From contig NC_079496.1 of assembly GCF_030052815.1 (NCBI RefSeq), positions 72,901,652 through 72,965,651 on the forward strand: DNA of 64,000 nt. The letters are read 5' to 3'. Below are positions 36,871 to 49,311 of this stretch, piece by piece (positions within the stretch are counted from its first letter, which is position 1; every line of letters starts with the position of its first letter). The notes beneath the pieces are model-generated. The model saw only the letters and a program-made list of their open reading frames with translations. It did no database searches and was not told where the DNA came from. A program made the translations under genes and the position numbers. This DNA comes from Hevea brasiliensis (Eukaryota; Streptophyta; Magnoliopsida; Malpighiales; Euphorbiaceae).

Positions 36871-38475
36871 GAAAATCTATTGTAGCATTAAGATCTCTGA
36901 ATGCCCAACTGTCCTTAACTCATGACGGAGTTATTTTGGCTGAGTTGCAAGTGAAGCCAAATCTCTTACAACAGATACAGGATGGGCAGAAGACAGATGA
37001 GAAATTAATGGCTATTATGGGCAAAATCACCGAGGGAAAGGAAACTGAATATGAAGTGAAAGAAAATGGGTGCCTGTACTATAAAGAAAGAGTGTGTGTA
37101 CAAATGATAAAGAGTTGAAAACCAGTATTCTGAAAGAAGCACATAACAGTGTGTATGCTATGCACCCAGGAAGCACAAAAATATACCATAACCTAAAACT
37201 TCGATACTGGTGGCCAGGTATGAAGAAGGACATAGTCGACTATGTAACTAGATGCTTGGCATGTCAACAAGTTAAAGCAGAACATCAAGTTCCATCAGGT
37301 TTGTTACAACCCATAAACATACTGGAATGGAAATGGGACCGAATCACTATGGACTTTGTCAGTAGTCTACCTCTCACTCAGAAGAAGCATGATACAGTTT
37401 GGGTGATTGTGGATAGGTTGACCAAATCAGCACATTTTCTGGCAGTCAGAATTGACTACTCACTGGAAAAGCTAGCAGAATTGTACATCAGTAAGATAGT
37501 TAGACTACATGGAATTCCCCTTTCCATCATATCTGATAGAGACCTGAGGTTTACATCTAGATTTTGGAAGAAATTGCAAGAATCCTTGGGCACACAACTC
37601 CATGTTAGTACGGCTTTTCATCCTCCGACGAATGGACAGTCAGAAAGAATAATCTGGTTAAAATTTGAAACTCATTGAGTTATTACAAACAATAAACTGA
37701 TAGTAATAATAATAACCAAACATATGTGATAGGTCCTCGAGGATATGCTGAGGAGTTGTGTTATTGAGTTTTAGGGAAGCTGGGATAGATACCTTCCACT
37801 GGCAGAATTTGCATACAACAATAGCTATCAAGCTAGCATACAAATGGCACCCTATGAAGCATTGTATGGGAGAAAATGCAGAACACCTATATGTTGGACT
37901 GAATTGGGTGAAGATAAGCTAGTGGGGCTAGACCTGGTAAAACAGACAGAGGAAAAGGTAAAACTGATAAAGGTCAATTTGAAAGTTGCCTCAAACCCAC
38001 ATAAATCTTATGCTGACTTGAAAAGAAAGGACATTGAGTATGAAGTTAGTGAGAAGGTATTTCTCAAAGTATCACTGTGGAAGAAAATGTTGAGATTCGG
38101 GAAAAAGGAAAATTAAGCCCTAGGTTTATTGGCCCATATGAAGTTATTGATCGTGTGGGACTAATAGCCTACAGATTAGCCTTACCACCTGAGCTGGACA
38201 AGATACATAATGTGTTCCATGTCTCGATGCTCAGAAGATACAGATTAGATCCTTCACATGTCATCTCAGTACAAGAAATTGTGGTACAACCTGACCTGAC
38301 ATATGAAGAAGAACCGATTAAAATCTTGGCAAGAGAGGTAAAAGAGCTCAGAAACAAAACAATTCCACTAGTCAAAATCCTATAGAGGCACCACAACACG
38401 GAAGAAGCAACATGGGAGAGCGAGGAGACAATGAGGCAAAAGTTCCCTCAGCACTTCACATTAGGTAAATTTTGA
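36871..38475 (+). pseudogene. Element M integrase with chromodomain (broken)
   Basis: The HHCC domain has His near 37142 and 37160 and Cys near 37253 and 37262. Core catalytic residues are Asp (MDFVSS, about 37352), Asp (SDRD, about 37535) and Glu (GQSERI, about 37643). A frameshift near 37095-37118 precedes the HHCC domain. A 76-nt intron-like insert follows the Glu. The C-terminal part has GPYEVIDRV and PPELDKIHNVFHVSMLRRY. The chromodomain (TYEEEPIKILAREVKELRN onward) is interrupted by tag 38383, where a Trp is expected, and ends at tga 38473. The domains are nearly all present but cannot be made as one protein. Confidence 0.9.
37657..37732 (+). other. Intron-like segment in M integrase
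   Basis: 76 nt beginning gttaaa and ending gtgatag, followed by gtcctcgaggat (Val-Leu-Glu-Asp). It occupies exactly the site of the N insert at 22074-22147 and aligns with it loosely. It is AT-rich and contains stops. One base is missing just before the donor compared with N, so splicing would now leave a frameshift. Splicing is inferred. Confidence 0.68.
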
Positions 38476-38492
38476 GGATGAAATTTTTATTT

Positions 38493-38505
38493 AGAGGGGA
38501 AGAGT
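38493..38505 (+). other. Element M polypurine tract
   Basis: agaggggaagagt directly before the 3' LTR, identical in N. Confidence 0.9.
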
Positions 38506-41500
38506 TGTAACATCCCCACTGTACGTGTTTTGTACTTTCTGTTGCTCCAGTGGCCTAATATCAGTCCAAGCAAGTCAGGATGTCTGGAACTACACTTTAG
38601 TGATAGTGAACAGACATATAATGATGAAATAAATAAAAAGAAAATACAAGAGAAATCAAAGAAAAATGAAAGAGAGAAAATGAAACTAAGTTAAATGAGT
38701 CGACACCGCAGCGATGGGTGATCACACCGGGAAGGCCATTGCCGACCCCAGGACCACGAGCAACCCTCAGAATTAAATTTTGGGATGTAAGTAAAGTTTT
38801 ATTGAAATATAATTGACACTAGAATTATCAAAGAAAAAGTAATAAATTAGTACAAAGAAAAATGAAAAATCGAGATACAGACAAAAATCGGTGTTACTGA
38901 AAAATCAGGAATACAACCCGAAGAGGGGCATTTTGGTCATTTGACACCTAGAGTTGCCTTTTGACCTCAATGTCCATTAAAAATAAATGATATTACACTT
39001 TAGAAATGTCATAAAAAATTAAATTGTGATACATTATGTAAATAGTGAAAAAAAGGAGATAAATGTGCAAATAATGAAACTTGAAATAATTAAACATTAC
39101 AAATGAGCTTAGTGCTCCACTAACTCCTAATTAGGGAGACATATGGGACCTTAGGATAGCAAATTCCACTCATTGTCATCTTCTTCTTCATTAAACTTCA
39201 TCTTGCTTTATGAATATCTCAACCAAAACCTCCATGGCTGCCCATACATGAAGCTTCCTCTCTCCATCACCAAGCCATCATTTCCACTTAGATCCTTCAT
39301 TAAAGTTTATCTACTCAACTTAGGGAAGATATTGGAACAAAAAGGAAGAGATTTGGTGAAGTTTTAACAAGCTCCAAAAGTGGTAAGTGTCCAAATCTTC
39401 TCCCTAGCTTTAGTAAACCTTGTGTTCAGATTGAGGTGAGTAATTTGGTGAAGAGAAATGAAAAAAATATTGAGATATGAACTTGTCCATTTTTGGTAGC
39501 CATGAAAGTTTATTGTGGTTGAGTTTTTCTTACCTCTAATGGATGAGAATTAAGGTTGATTAACTCAAATGGAAGTTGTAGTAGGTTAATGTCCAAGTAT
39601 GTGTGTGTTAGTGCTTGAATTAAGGGTTTAAAAGTGAGACTTTGATGCTTCAGTAAACTGCCATGTTGGACAGCCTTAAATATCATGAATTTGTGTGTAA
39701 GTTTATGAAATTTATTAATAAAATATGATGGTATTGAATGGTGGGCAGTTTATGTAATTGCCATGGAAGTATATGTGTAATATTGATATTGAGGTGTGTT
39801 GAATTTTGGTGGAAGCAAATGTTGAACTTGAATGTTTTATTGTGTGCATTAAGCACTTGAGTGTTCTATTCAAAATGCTTGCTGGAATTGTTTACAATGT
39901 ATATAGAAGTGCCATGATTGAATATTGAAGTATTAGGAGGAGGAGGATTGTCAAAATTGGAAGTGTAATGTTCAAATGCAAGTTGTGTGTGTTGACAGCA
40001 CCTAAATTAGGTCATAAGTGCAAAACTGTGAACCCAATTGGTATGAGGCCAATTGGTGGTGAAACTAGACACCAAATAGGCCAACTTTCATGTAGAAATG
40101 TTGCCAAAATTCTGCCTAGAAACTGACCTTAAAAATGACCAAATCCGAAATGGCAACCTTACACACCCAGATTTTTGACCATATGAACAGTAGTCATTAG
40201 GATGACCATAACTCACTCAAAATAATCCAATTGACCTGAAATTATTACCATGGATAGCTTAGACATTGAGCTACAATTCTTATGAAGACACCAAAGCCCA
40301 GAAATGGCTAGAACCAAGTCAAATAGCTTGCATAAATTGGGGTACCAAAACTGCCAAAACTAAATGTGACCTAAAATTGACCAAATTTTACACTAAAGGT
40401 GCAATCTGTCCAGCTTTAATAAATTGACCATATCTTGGTCTATACAACTCAAAATGACCTGAAATTTTGCCAAAAGTTCAATAAGGCATAGAGCTATAAT
40501 TTTTCTTTCTTTGACCAGAAGTTAAAAACCAAAAGAAATAGGACATTAAGCTAGACCAATCTAGCATACTAAAACTGAAAATTTGACATTTACATACAAT
40601 GATGCTTGAAGTAATTTGGTAATGAATGCCAACTTGTAAAAATGGTAAATTGCACTATATTGGCAACATATTGAATTACAAATTGTGACATGTTGATGTT
40701 AGAATTAACTTCTCCATAGTACCTAAAAAGGTCAACATTTACATTGACTTGTGAATTACATGATAACTAGTAAACTCAAAAAAATGAAGAATTAAACAAT
40801 TGATTTGTAATGTGTCCTAGTTTGCCTAGTTGACTAGTTTGGATAGGTTGGCATGCCAATAGGATTCTGACAGCTATTATGTAAATGGTTTTATGCCATA
40901 CTGTGTTTTTACGGCATATTATGTCGCACTGTGACTTTAATAGACTACGGCTATACGTATTGTGTTATTATACTTGGCTTATCGCCAGATTGACTATATT
41001 GCTTTTTAGCCACACTGTTTGCACACTGGGAGACACTTTGTAACCGATGGTGTGACGGCCTAAGGTGCTAGGTACCCAGTGCTAGTATATCCATTTTTCC
41101 AGTCTGGTAAGTGTATAGGCTATTTAAGCACTATTTAATTCAAATAGCTAAATTCAGTCTTCTGACCTACAGCACCACTAAAATTAGTAAAAATTAAAGG
41201 TTAGCAAATAAAAGTAGAATCAATAACTGTAAAGAATATCGATGTCATAAATTCATAAACAATTCATTTACTTTATTTTAGTGTATATTTCTTTATATTT
41301 GGCACCACTAAGCAAAATTACTTAGCGCGTTGCTTTTGTAACGCGTAGGTATTAGAGACACGGCTGGGGAGCCCAGCAGACCTACGACTGGGTGAGACAT
41401 CAGATCTGCACAGAAGTCTAGAGTCATCTACACTACATTGCATACATTGTAGGACTTAGGATCTTGTGTAATGATTATCAGTTGTATTTTGACATTTTGT

Positions 41501-41920
41501 TATGTAATATGTATAGATATCATAAAACTTTAGATTTTGTAATAATTTGTATATATTAAACTCCTATAGATAGTGTTTTGATGAATGTAAAATATGATGG
41601 ATTGTATTTTGAAATTATGAAATTGTGAGACTGAAAAATTAATTGGATGGTTGAGATTATCATATTGAACTGTTTTTAACAGGTTTAGAAGGACATTTTG
41701 TCCGAAATACAGATGGCACATGCCAGATTTTTATTATCATTTTTAAAACATTAGTTTTATTAAAGTATGTAAATAGTATCAGCATGATATGAATATTACG
41801 TAAAAGACTTCTTAAAATCAAATTGAGTTCAGGAAATGAGTTAATTACAGACTAGGTGCTCCGGCACGCCGTGTAGCACGCCTTGCTCGGCTATACTATA
41901 GACGGGCTAGGGGTGTTACA
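38506..41920 (+). repeat. Element M 3' LTR
   Basis: 3415 bp, uninterrupted, tgtaacatcc to ggggtgttaca. It shows the empty site of N near 41368. It carries the CCAATTGG pair (40025), modules near 40204 and 40420, partly decayed mini-hairpins and the two-hairpin block (41308-41345). It differs from the 5' LTR at many scattered positions, so M is clearly older than N. Confidence 0.95.
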
Positions 41921-41925
41921 TTATA

Positions 41926-42560
41926 GTTTAGTACAAAAGGAAGTAAGTTATAGAATATTGGTAGATAAACGAGTTGTGGAAGTGAAAATTTAAATAGTTG
42001 ATTTAAATGAAAGAAGAAATGTTATGAATATGAGTAAGATTATTGACTACAATGGTCAAAAGACCAATGATTAAATAAATAATTCTAACATGACCACAAT
42101 GGTAATTCAATAAGGAAACATGGATTGAAATATTAGACAGAATGATAGTAAGAGAACATTAGTGTTATATGAACAAATTAAATGTTGCATTAGATTGTTA
42201 AAATTCTTACACAAACATAAGGAAAGAAGATTATATGATTGTATAGAAAAGAGAAAAACTAAGTTCTCACTCCATAGAACCACACAAGGTCCTAGAAAGA
42301 GTGGATTCATTAGCACACAAACTTGCTTACCTCTAAAAAGTTGAAATGAATTTAAATTTAACGTATGATGGGGAAACTCATAAAGATCTTGGTACATGAG
42401 GAGAAGCAGTTGAGAAATAAATGTATACACTTGGTTAAGTTATTATGGACCATCAATCAGACCAGAAAGTTACTTAAGAACGAGAGGAGCATATGAGGCA
42501 GCACCCACAGTTGTTCAAAGACTAAAATTAGGTAAAATTTTGAGACGAAATTTATTTTAA
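41926..42560 (+). other. Element A non-coding interior, right part
   Basis: A's interior resumes after M. The first 430 bp have no recognisable coding content; the last part holds a chromodomain remnant. Without M, A's interior is only about 2.2 kb against a 4.3 kb LTR. Confidence 0.75.
42361..42526 (+). pseudogene. Element A chromodomain remnant
   Basis: Read in one frame with four stops, this starts TYDGETHKDL (compare M's TYEEEPIKIL) and ends MRQHPQLFKD (compare MRQKFPQHFTL). A basic middle part and VT before a stop at the Trp position also fit. It stands directly upstream of the PPT, the normal place of a chromovirus chromodomain. No integrase core precedes it. This supports origin of gag-only family 1 elements from a chromovirus. 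Confidence 0.65.
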
Positions 42561-42572
42561 GGGGGGGAGAAT
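42561..42572 (+). other. Element A polypurine tract
   Basis: gggggggagaat directly before the 3' LTR. Confidence 0.85.
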
Positions 42573-45500
42573 TGTAACACCCCTATATTCGGTAGTACGT
42601 TCTACTGTTCGAGTGACCAGTGTCTGTCCGGACAGCTAGGATGCTCAGAACTACACTTAAATGTTAGTAAGGAGACATGAAATAATGAAATACAATAGAG
42701 AAAAATACAAGAAAAATAAAGGAAAAATAAGAGCAATGAAATGTGATTAAGTTAAATGAGTCAAAAACCGTAGCGATCGGGAAGTTGCGGCAAGGACCGT
42801 TGACTAGCCCTGGACTGTAGGAAACCCGGGAAAATATTTTTGGGACCTAATTAAAGGTCTACTAAGGTATAATTGACTTAGAAAATGTCAAAGAAAAATT
42901 AGTAAGTAAGTATAAATAAAAACAAAAATTTAAGAAATTAGCGAGTCAAGGATTTAATCGGTGGCGCTGAAAATTTTGAAATGCAAACCAAAAAGGGGTG
43001 TTTTGGTCTTTTAACACCTAGAGTGGACTTTTGACCTAAATGTCCATTAAAAATAAGTAATATTAAATTTTAAAAATCACATGAAAAATTAAATTATTAT
43101 AAAAGGTAATTAGGAAGAAATTAAGCGTAAGAATTTGGAATAATTAAAATTAGAATATTTTAATGTTAATTAAAATTTAGTGGAGCACTATGGGACATTT
43201 AAACTCATTAAGGGACATGTATATGTCCACTAAGCACTTCATCTTCTCCATGCTGAATTGAAGACCTAAAATTTCCTCCATGGCCAAAACTTGAAAAGCT
43301 CCATAACCTCTACCATTTCCAACTTAAATTCCAAAGCTCACTTCATTAACTTTGATCCCCACACCACAAAGAAGAGATTGATGGTAATTTGAAGAGGATT
43401 TGATGAAGTATTAGCAAGCTCCATAAAAGGTTAGTGCTAGTTTCCTTAATTTTCTTAAGTAAAAGTTGTTTTAAGGTTGAGACAAGTTAAATGGTTAAGA
43501 ACAATTGAAGAAATGATTGAGTTTTGGCAAACAATAAATTTGACAGCCATGGTGATGAAAGGTGTTTGATTTATTCTCACATGAAATTAATGGGAATTGA
43601 TGTTAAATGAAGTAATTAGAAGTGCTAGCAAGTAAATTTTATGTGTATGTTAGTGTTAGTGTTGAATTTAGGGGTTTGAAAGGGGAATTTAATACCTTAG
43701 CAAACTGTCATTGTTGGTAGCCCTTAAACTCATGAAATTGTGTATGATTTATGAAATTATTGATGAATTATGGTGGCGTTGAATTGGGGGTAGTAGGTGA
43801 AATTGATATGGAGGTGTATGTGTAAGTTAAGTGTTGATGTATATTGAACTTGGGTTGAATTAGATGTTAAACATTAATGGTTTATTGTGTGCCTGGAACT
43901 CTTGATGTATTCTGCCCAAAATTTCTTTGCTAGAATTGTGTTGAATATATATAGAAGTGCCATGAATAAATATTGAAGGATTGGGAGTAGGAGAATTATC
44001 AAATTAGGAGTGTGATTTTCATGTGCAGGTTGTGATTGTTGGTAGTATATAAGTTAGGTTATAAGTGTAAAGTTGTGACTCCAATTGGTATGGGGCCAAT
44101 TGGAGGTGAAACTAGGCACAAAATGTGCCAACTTTTATGTTGCAAGACTACCTAAATTCTATCCAGAAAGTGACATGAAAATTGACCAAATCCGAATTGG
44201 TGACATTGCAAACCTGAAAATTGACCATTTGAACAGTAGTCAGTATTTTGGCTATAACTCACTCAAAAAAGGTCCAAATAACCTGAAATTTGTACCATGG
44301 AAAGCTTAGACATAGAGCTACAACTCTTATGAAGACACCAAAACCCAGAAATGACCATAAGCAAGTCAAAACGATCACCAAAGTTGGGTTACAAAAACTG
44401 GTAGAATTGACTTTGACCTAAAAATGACCTAAACTTTGCAATATAAGTGCAACTTGACCAGCAATAGTAAAATGACCATAACTTGGTCTATAGAACTCCA
44501 AATGACATGAAATCAGTCCCAAAATTTCAATAAGACATAAAGCTCCAATATTGGTAATTTGACCAAAACCCAAAAATCAAGGGAACTAGGTCAATTAACT
44601 TAATTAAGTTGGCACACTAAATATGGAATTAGCACATTTGACCATAAAATCCAGAAAATTCAAATAAACATATCTCCCACCAGAAGTGTGACCAATCTGG
44701 AAAGCTAAGAAAGAGACCTAAAACATTGTTTCAGACAACTTCCTCAAATTATAAATGTATAAGGACAGAATTTAAGGTCAAAGCCATTGACCTAATTGAG
44801 GACCATGCCAATATAGGACCTTTGAGTCTAAGTTAACAATTTGTCTATAAAGAATTCTATAAGACTTAAAAAATGGTAAGCAAAGTTTTTGGTTGTCCCT
44901 AAGACATAGAGCAACAATACTTATGGAGAATGCTAGACCTCAATGTGATTACAAACAGTCCAAATAAATTAGTAAAATCAGAATAAAAAATGCCTAAAAA
45001 GGAAACTAAAACTTAGATTTGACCTAGTTATGGTTAATTGACCGTAACTTGAGCTATACAACTCCAAATAGAGTGATTCAAAAAGAAAATTAAAGAAGAC
45101 ACAATGAGAAACAATTTAATGAAGAGAAATCTATTAAATTTACACTGTAATCCAATAGACTATAAACATTGGCCATGAAATCTGGAAAATGGCAATAAAA
45201 TATAATAAGCTTTAAAATGAAATTGGTAACATATACCCACACTTAGAGATTATAAAATGTGACAAATTGGGAACATTCACCTAGTATGTATTAATGGTCA
45301 ATATTGTAGGTTGACTAATGAAATGAATTGAAGGGAATAGTACCAAGAAAATTTAGATATACATCTTATTGTTATAAACAAGTTAACTGAGTACTGAAAC
45401 ACTTAAAATTGTGTGTTTCAGTTGAAAAGGATATTGAGAAGCATAAGGAACATTGAGTCAAGGCCTAGAGGCGACTCAAATCAGGTCTGTGCACAATACT

Positions 45501-46895
45501 TTTTATATTCACTGCTTTTACTAGAAAATTTATTTGGATAAATCAGTTTTGAGTTTATGACTTGGGAAAATTTATTTGAGAAAAATTTATAGCCTATTTT
45601 GGAAATGGAAATTTGAAAATGAGGTTTGTTTGATTGTTTCCTGAATAACAATTGAATATTATAGTTTTAAATTGTGTTTCTGCACAATAACTTTAAATTA
45701 TCATTTTCCCATTAAAAACTTGATTTGTATGCATTGTATTAATTGTAGGTTTCGATAACTACTGTGTTGACACTTTGTGAATGGAAAATTAACTTTAGAA
45801 ATTGATTATTTTTTGCATGAAATATTTGAATAATATGATTTGAAATTGTTTTCGATTCACACTTGGCCTGACAGTCCCTTACTCTGTTCCTCCTCCACTT
45901 GTGATATTGAGTTTGATATTTTATTATTTTCCTCCCTCTCTGGCTTGCCAGTCTGAGGTGATTTTGGATAAGTAATTATTAGCTAGCTAGCCACCTCCCT
46001 CGTTGATTTCGATTAGTGGGGTGAGTTTGCCTTGTCGTGGTGTATAACATGGCATGTTCGAAAAAGTTTGTGTTATGACCTAAGTTATGTTATTGATTGG
46101 CAACACTGTGTTATTCAATTGTTTGATCAAATTTGTGCTATATGAGCTTCGAAAATTGTGACATGAAATTGTGAATTATTTGATTTGTAAATTGTAAATA
46201 AAAGTTTTATATACCGCATTTTAAATTGTTATTGTGCACCACTGAGTAAATTTTACTCAGCGATAGCTTTTTCATTACTGTCGCAGGTAGACAGATAGAT
46301 AAAGCAGTAGAGTAGGCTTGTTGTGACTTCGCTTTGGGATTTTGCTGGGTATATTGAGTATACCACTTCCTAGTAAATATTATTGTAATGTATGTGAACT
46401 ATACGTATATATTGTACTTGGTTTTGAGCAGTTGTAAACTAAAGTTGTAATATATTTATTTCTTACCTCAGCTTTTTAACTACTCAGTCATTTTGTAGTA
46501 GTCTATCTTTGGAAATATTGAAAATTGATGTTGAATTGAGTTTGACTTATATTGAGAAAATTGATTTGTGTTAAGCCATAATGGAGCTTGGGACTAAAAC
46601 AAATATATTGGAAGTGTTTTCTACAAGTTTTTGAAAAACTGTTTTTCTCAAAATACAGGCTGCACTCTGCCAAAATTTTTATAAAATTTGTGGCTATTTC
46701 AGACCTAATGTGTGATTTAACTTCGATTAAATTGTTTTAACACCTGTCAAAAGTGCTCACCACTTTAAAAAGAAATAAGAAATTGTTTAAAATCCCTTGT
46801 AGTGTATTTAATGGGTTACTGGTAGGCGAAGTATGGTAATTCATTAGGTGTATTATGGGATCATGTTACATCTTACGGAGGCGTAGGATGTGACA
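42573..46895 (+). repeat. Element A 3' LTR
   Basis: 4323 bp, tgtaacaccc to gatgtgaca, the longest LTR here. Aligns with 1-2230 plus 12273-13851. It holds the TATA-like motif (43946), CCAATTGG pair (44083), the array of 200-bp modules from 44252 and the hairpin pair (46242-46284). It is followed by copia coding sequence, so A sits inside element C; the first five bases after it, tcatc (46896-46900), should be the right TSD. Confidence 0.93.
46242..46284 (+). other. Tandem hairpin pair in A 3' LTR
   Basis: ctgagtaaattttactcag (46242-46260), then gcgatag pairing with ctgtcgc (to 46284) through one G-U. Compared with the 5' LTR the outer pair of stem 2 is G-C here and G-U there. Confidence 0.65.
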
Positions 46896-47851
46896 TCATC
46901 TCCATGATCTACTTCTTCATGAGTAAACAACTCTTGTTCATCTTCATGAAGAAAACCATATCTCACTGGTGGGTGAGATATCCTGGTTGATCTGCGAGGA
47001 ATAACTGTAGATGTTTCATCAATAGGTATAGGTTGACTAGATGGACCTATATCCATTTGATCTGTTGGTTGGTCAGAATTCTCTAATTCTAACTCTATTT
47101 GCCTTCCTTTGCCACCTTCTTGAATAAACTATTGTTCAAGAAATATGGCATCTCTGCTTACCACAACCTTTTGTGATGTAGGCAAATAAAAACAATATCC
47201 AAAACTATCTTTTGGATATACAACAAATCGACCTTTTTTTGATCTAGTTTCCAATTTATTAGTGTTCAGCTTTTTGATATAAGCTGGACAACCCCAAATC
47301 TTAACAAGCTTAAGACTCGATGTTCTTCCATGCCATACCTCATAAGGTGTGGAAGAAACTGATTTTGATGGAATCTTATTCAGAATATGCAAAGCTGATT
47401 CTAATGCAAATCCCCAAAAGGAGATTTGCATATCAGTATAGCTCATCATACTACGTACCATATCTAATAGGGTACGATTTCTCCTTTCAGATACATCATT
47501 CAGCTGTGGCGTTCTAGGAGGAGTCAGCTGGGAAACAATGCCATGCTGTTTCAGGTTTTCATCAAATTTAGTACTTAAGTATTCACCTTTACGATATGAT
47601 TAAAGAGTTTTAATACTTTTTCCTGTTTGATTTTCTATTTCAGATTTAAATTCTTTGAACTTTTCAAAGGATTCATATTTGTATTTCATCAAATACAAAT
47701 AGCCAAATCTTGATTTATCATCAGTAAAGGTAATAAAGTAATGAAAATCGCTTCTAGCCGTTTCCTTAAATGGACCACATACATCACTATGTATTAGCTC
47801 CAAAATATTTTCAGCTCTTAGTCCTTGTCCAACAAAGGGTAATTTAGTCAT
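46896..47851 (-). pseudogene. Element C integrase (broken, cut by A)
   Basis: Core begins ELIHSDVCGPF with the first catalytic Asp near 47785, then FITFTDDKSRFGYLY. A stop follows KSIKTL near 47600. The next motif reads SYRKGEYL where copia has SDRGGEYL, so the second catalytic Asp is now Tyr. The Glu region ERRNRTLLDMVRSMM is kept, followed by WGCPAYIKKL and GYCFYLP. The linker toward RT (RRSTRISHPPVRYGF) ends in EVDHGDD, where A starts. Inactive. Confidence 0.88.
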
Positions 47852-48450
47852 TTTGCCCAGAAGGCAGATTCACAAGTTGGAGTAGGTCCAGAACCCAATG
47901 AGGATAAAATCACCATTTTCTCCAGTTTTGCAATCCTATCTTCTCCAACATGACCTAATCTTAAGTGCCAAAGATATTTTGAACTTGAGTTGATTTTCAT
48001 CATGGCATTGCATTCTTTTAGATTGGTTACATTCAATTTGTGTTTATCATTATTATCCAAATAATAATGACCATCATGCATATAACCCGAGCCAACATAT
48101 TTATTTCCAAAATAAATATTGCAAACATTATTTGTGAACTAAAATTCATAACCATTTCTAGTTAAACTAGATATAGAAATGATGTTCTTAAAAGCATTAG
48201 GCACATACAAAATATTATTCAAACATAAAACATGTCCACACATGTAAAAGGATTCAAATCCTATGGCTAAAGCTTCAACAGTTGAGCCATCACCAATCCG
48301 GAGTCTAACATCTCGAATATGTAAGCTGCTACTGTTTGCTAGTTCCTGCATATCATAAGAAATGTGAAAACTGGCACCAGTATCTAAAACCCAAGCTATA
48401 GAAGAACTATGAGCATCATCAGCATCTAAATAATAAGATATAGACATACC
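47848..48450 (-). pseudogene. Element C protease and GAG-pre-integrase region (broken)
   Basis: AWVLDTGASFHIS carries the copia protease active site DTGAS (Asp near 48384). It is followed by LRIGDGSTVEALAIG and LNNILYVPNAFKNIISIS. The GAG-pre-integrase part has WHLRLGHVGEDRI near 47965. A frame break near 48080-48140 separates the two. Confidence 0.87.
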
Positions 48451-49311
48451 TTCTGAAGGTGTATCCTTCTTGTCCTTTAAAGAAGCAAGATACTCTGGGC
48501 AGTTCCTTTTCCAGTGCCCATCCTTCTGGCAGTGGAAACACTTTCCTTTGCCTCCATCAGCTTTGGTATTCCCTTTCAATTTGGCTATCTTTTTGGAAGG
48601 TCCTGGAACTTAAGGTTTCTTTTTCTTATTGCTCTTCTTCTTGTTGGACTTTCCAATAGAAGAAGATGCAATCAAAGCTACCTCTTTTTCTTTATTGCCT
48701 GGCATATTCTTTTGGGCAATAACAAGCATGTTAAGTAAACCAGCCAAAGTGTATTCTTGCTTAGTCATATGGAAAATTATCACAAAATTCCCAAATGACT
48801 AAGGTAGGGACTAAAGGATAAAATCCGTCTGCAGTTGGAAATCCATGTTAAAGTCAAGATGTTCCAGCTGCTCTATAAGCCGAATCATCTTATGGACAAG
48901 ATCCCCAACATTCTGTCCCTCAGATATCCTCATTCAAAATAGCTGCGTAGATATCTCATACCTAGCATTCTTGCTATGCTCACCATACAACTCTTGCAGG
49001 TGAAGGAGGATCTCACTTGTACTCTGCATGTTCTCATGCTACTTCTGTAACTCATTACTCATAGAAGCAAGCATGTAACACTTGGCTCTCATATCATGCT
49101 CCTTCCACTTGTCCAAAGTGTTATGTTCCTCTTGAGTGGCCTCTAGAGGTAAGGGACCAGGAACATTTGAGTCTAGAACATATCCAATACATTCTAGGTT
49201 CAATACAAGTTTTAAATTTCTTAGCTAATCAGAAAGATTAGGTCCTGTCAACCTATTGTGATCAAGTATGCTCGCAAGGATATTGGATGGTGGTCGTTGT
49301 TGTGTGCTCAT
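48451..49311 (-). pseudogene. Element C gag (UBN2-type, broken)
   Basis: Starts MSTQQRPPSNILASILDHNR at 49311. Copia UBN2-type Gag motifs follow (LDKWKEHDMRAKCYMLASM, HLQELYGEHS, RYEIS, LDFNMD), with several stops, for example at Trp and Gln positions. A Lys-rich linker leads to the zinc knuckle CFHCQKDGHWKRNC (48540-48499), intact CX2CX4HX4C. Gag would form the particle and bind RNA. Confidence 0.85.

Larger units (their letters stand above)
15366..41920 (+). mobile_element. Element M: Tekay-type Ty3-gypsy chromovirus, interrupted by N and S
   Basis: This is a complete element once N (18264-29180, plus one TSD copy) and S (31028-34991, plus one TSD copy) are removed, leaving about 11.7 kb. 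It has two LTRs of about 3.4 kb, an initiator-Met PBS at 29737, gag, protease, RT, RNase H, integrase with an intron-like segment, a chromodomain, a PPT and a 3' LTR. Many stops and an 8-bp deletion in RT make it inactive. The order PR-RT-RH-INT with a C-terminal chromodomain is that of Ty3-gypsy chromoviruses. The Tekay/Del assignment comes from motif wording recalled from the family. Confidence 0.92.

Noticed and set aside
37657..37732. Possible small transposon insertion in M integrase
   Set aside because: No terminal inverted repeats or TSD, and N has a similar-sized insert at exactly the same place; an intron fits better.
42162..42344. 60-codon frame in A's interior as a possible pol remnant
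   Set aside because: No integrase or RT motif could be matched; only the later chromodomain-like part is supported.
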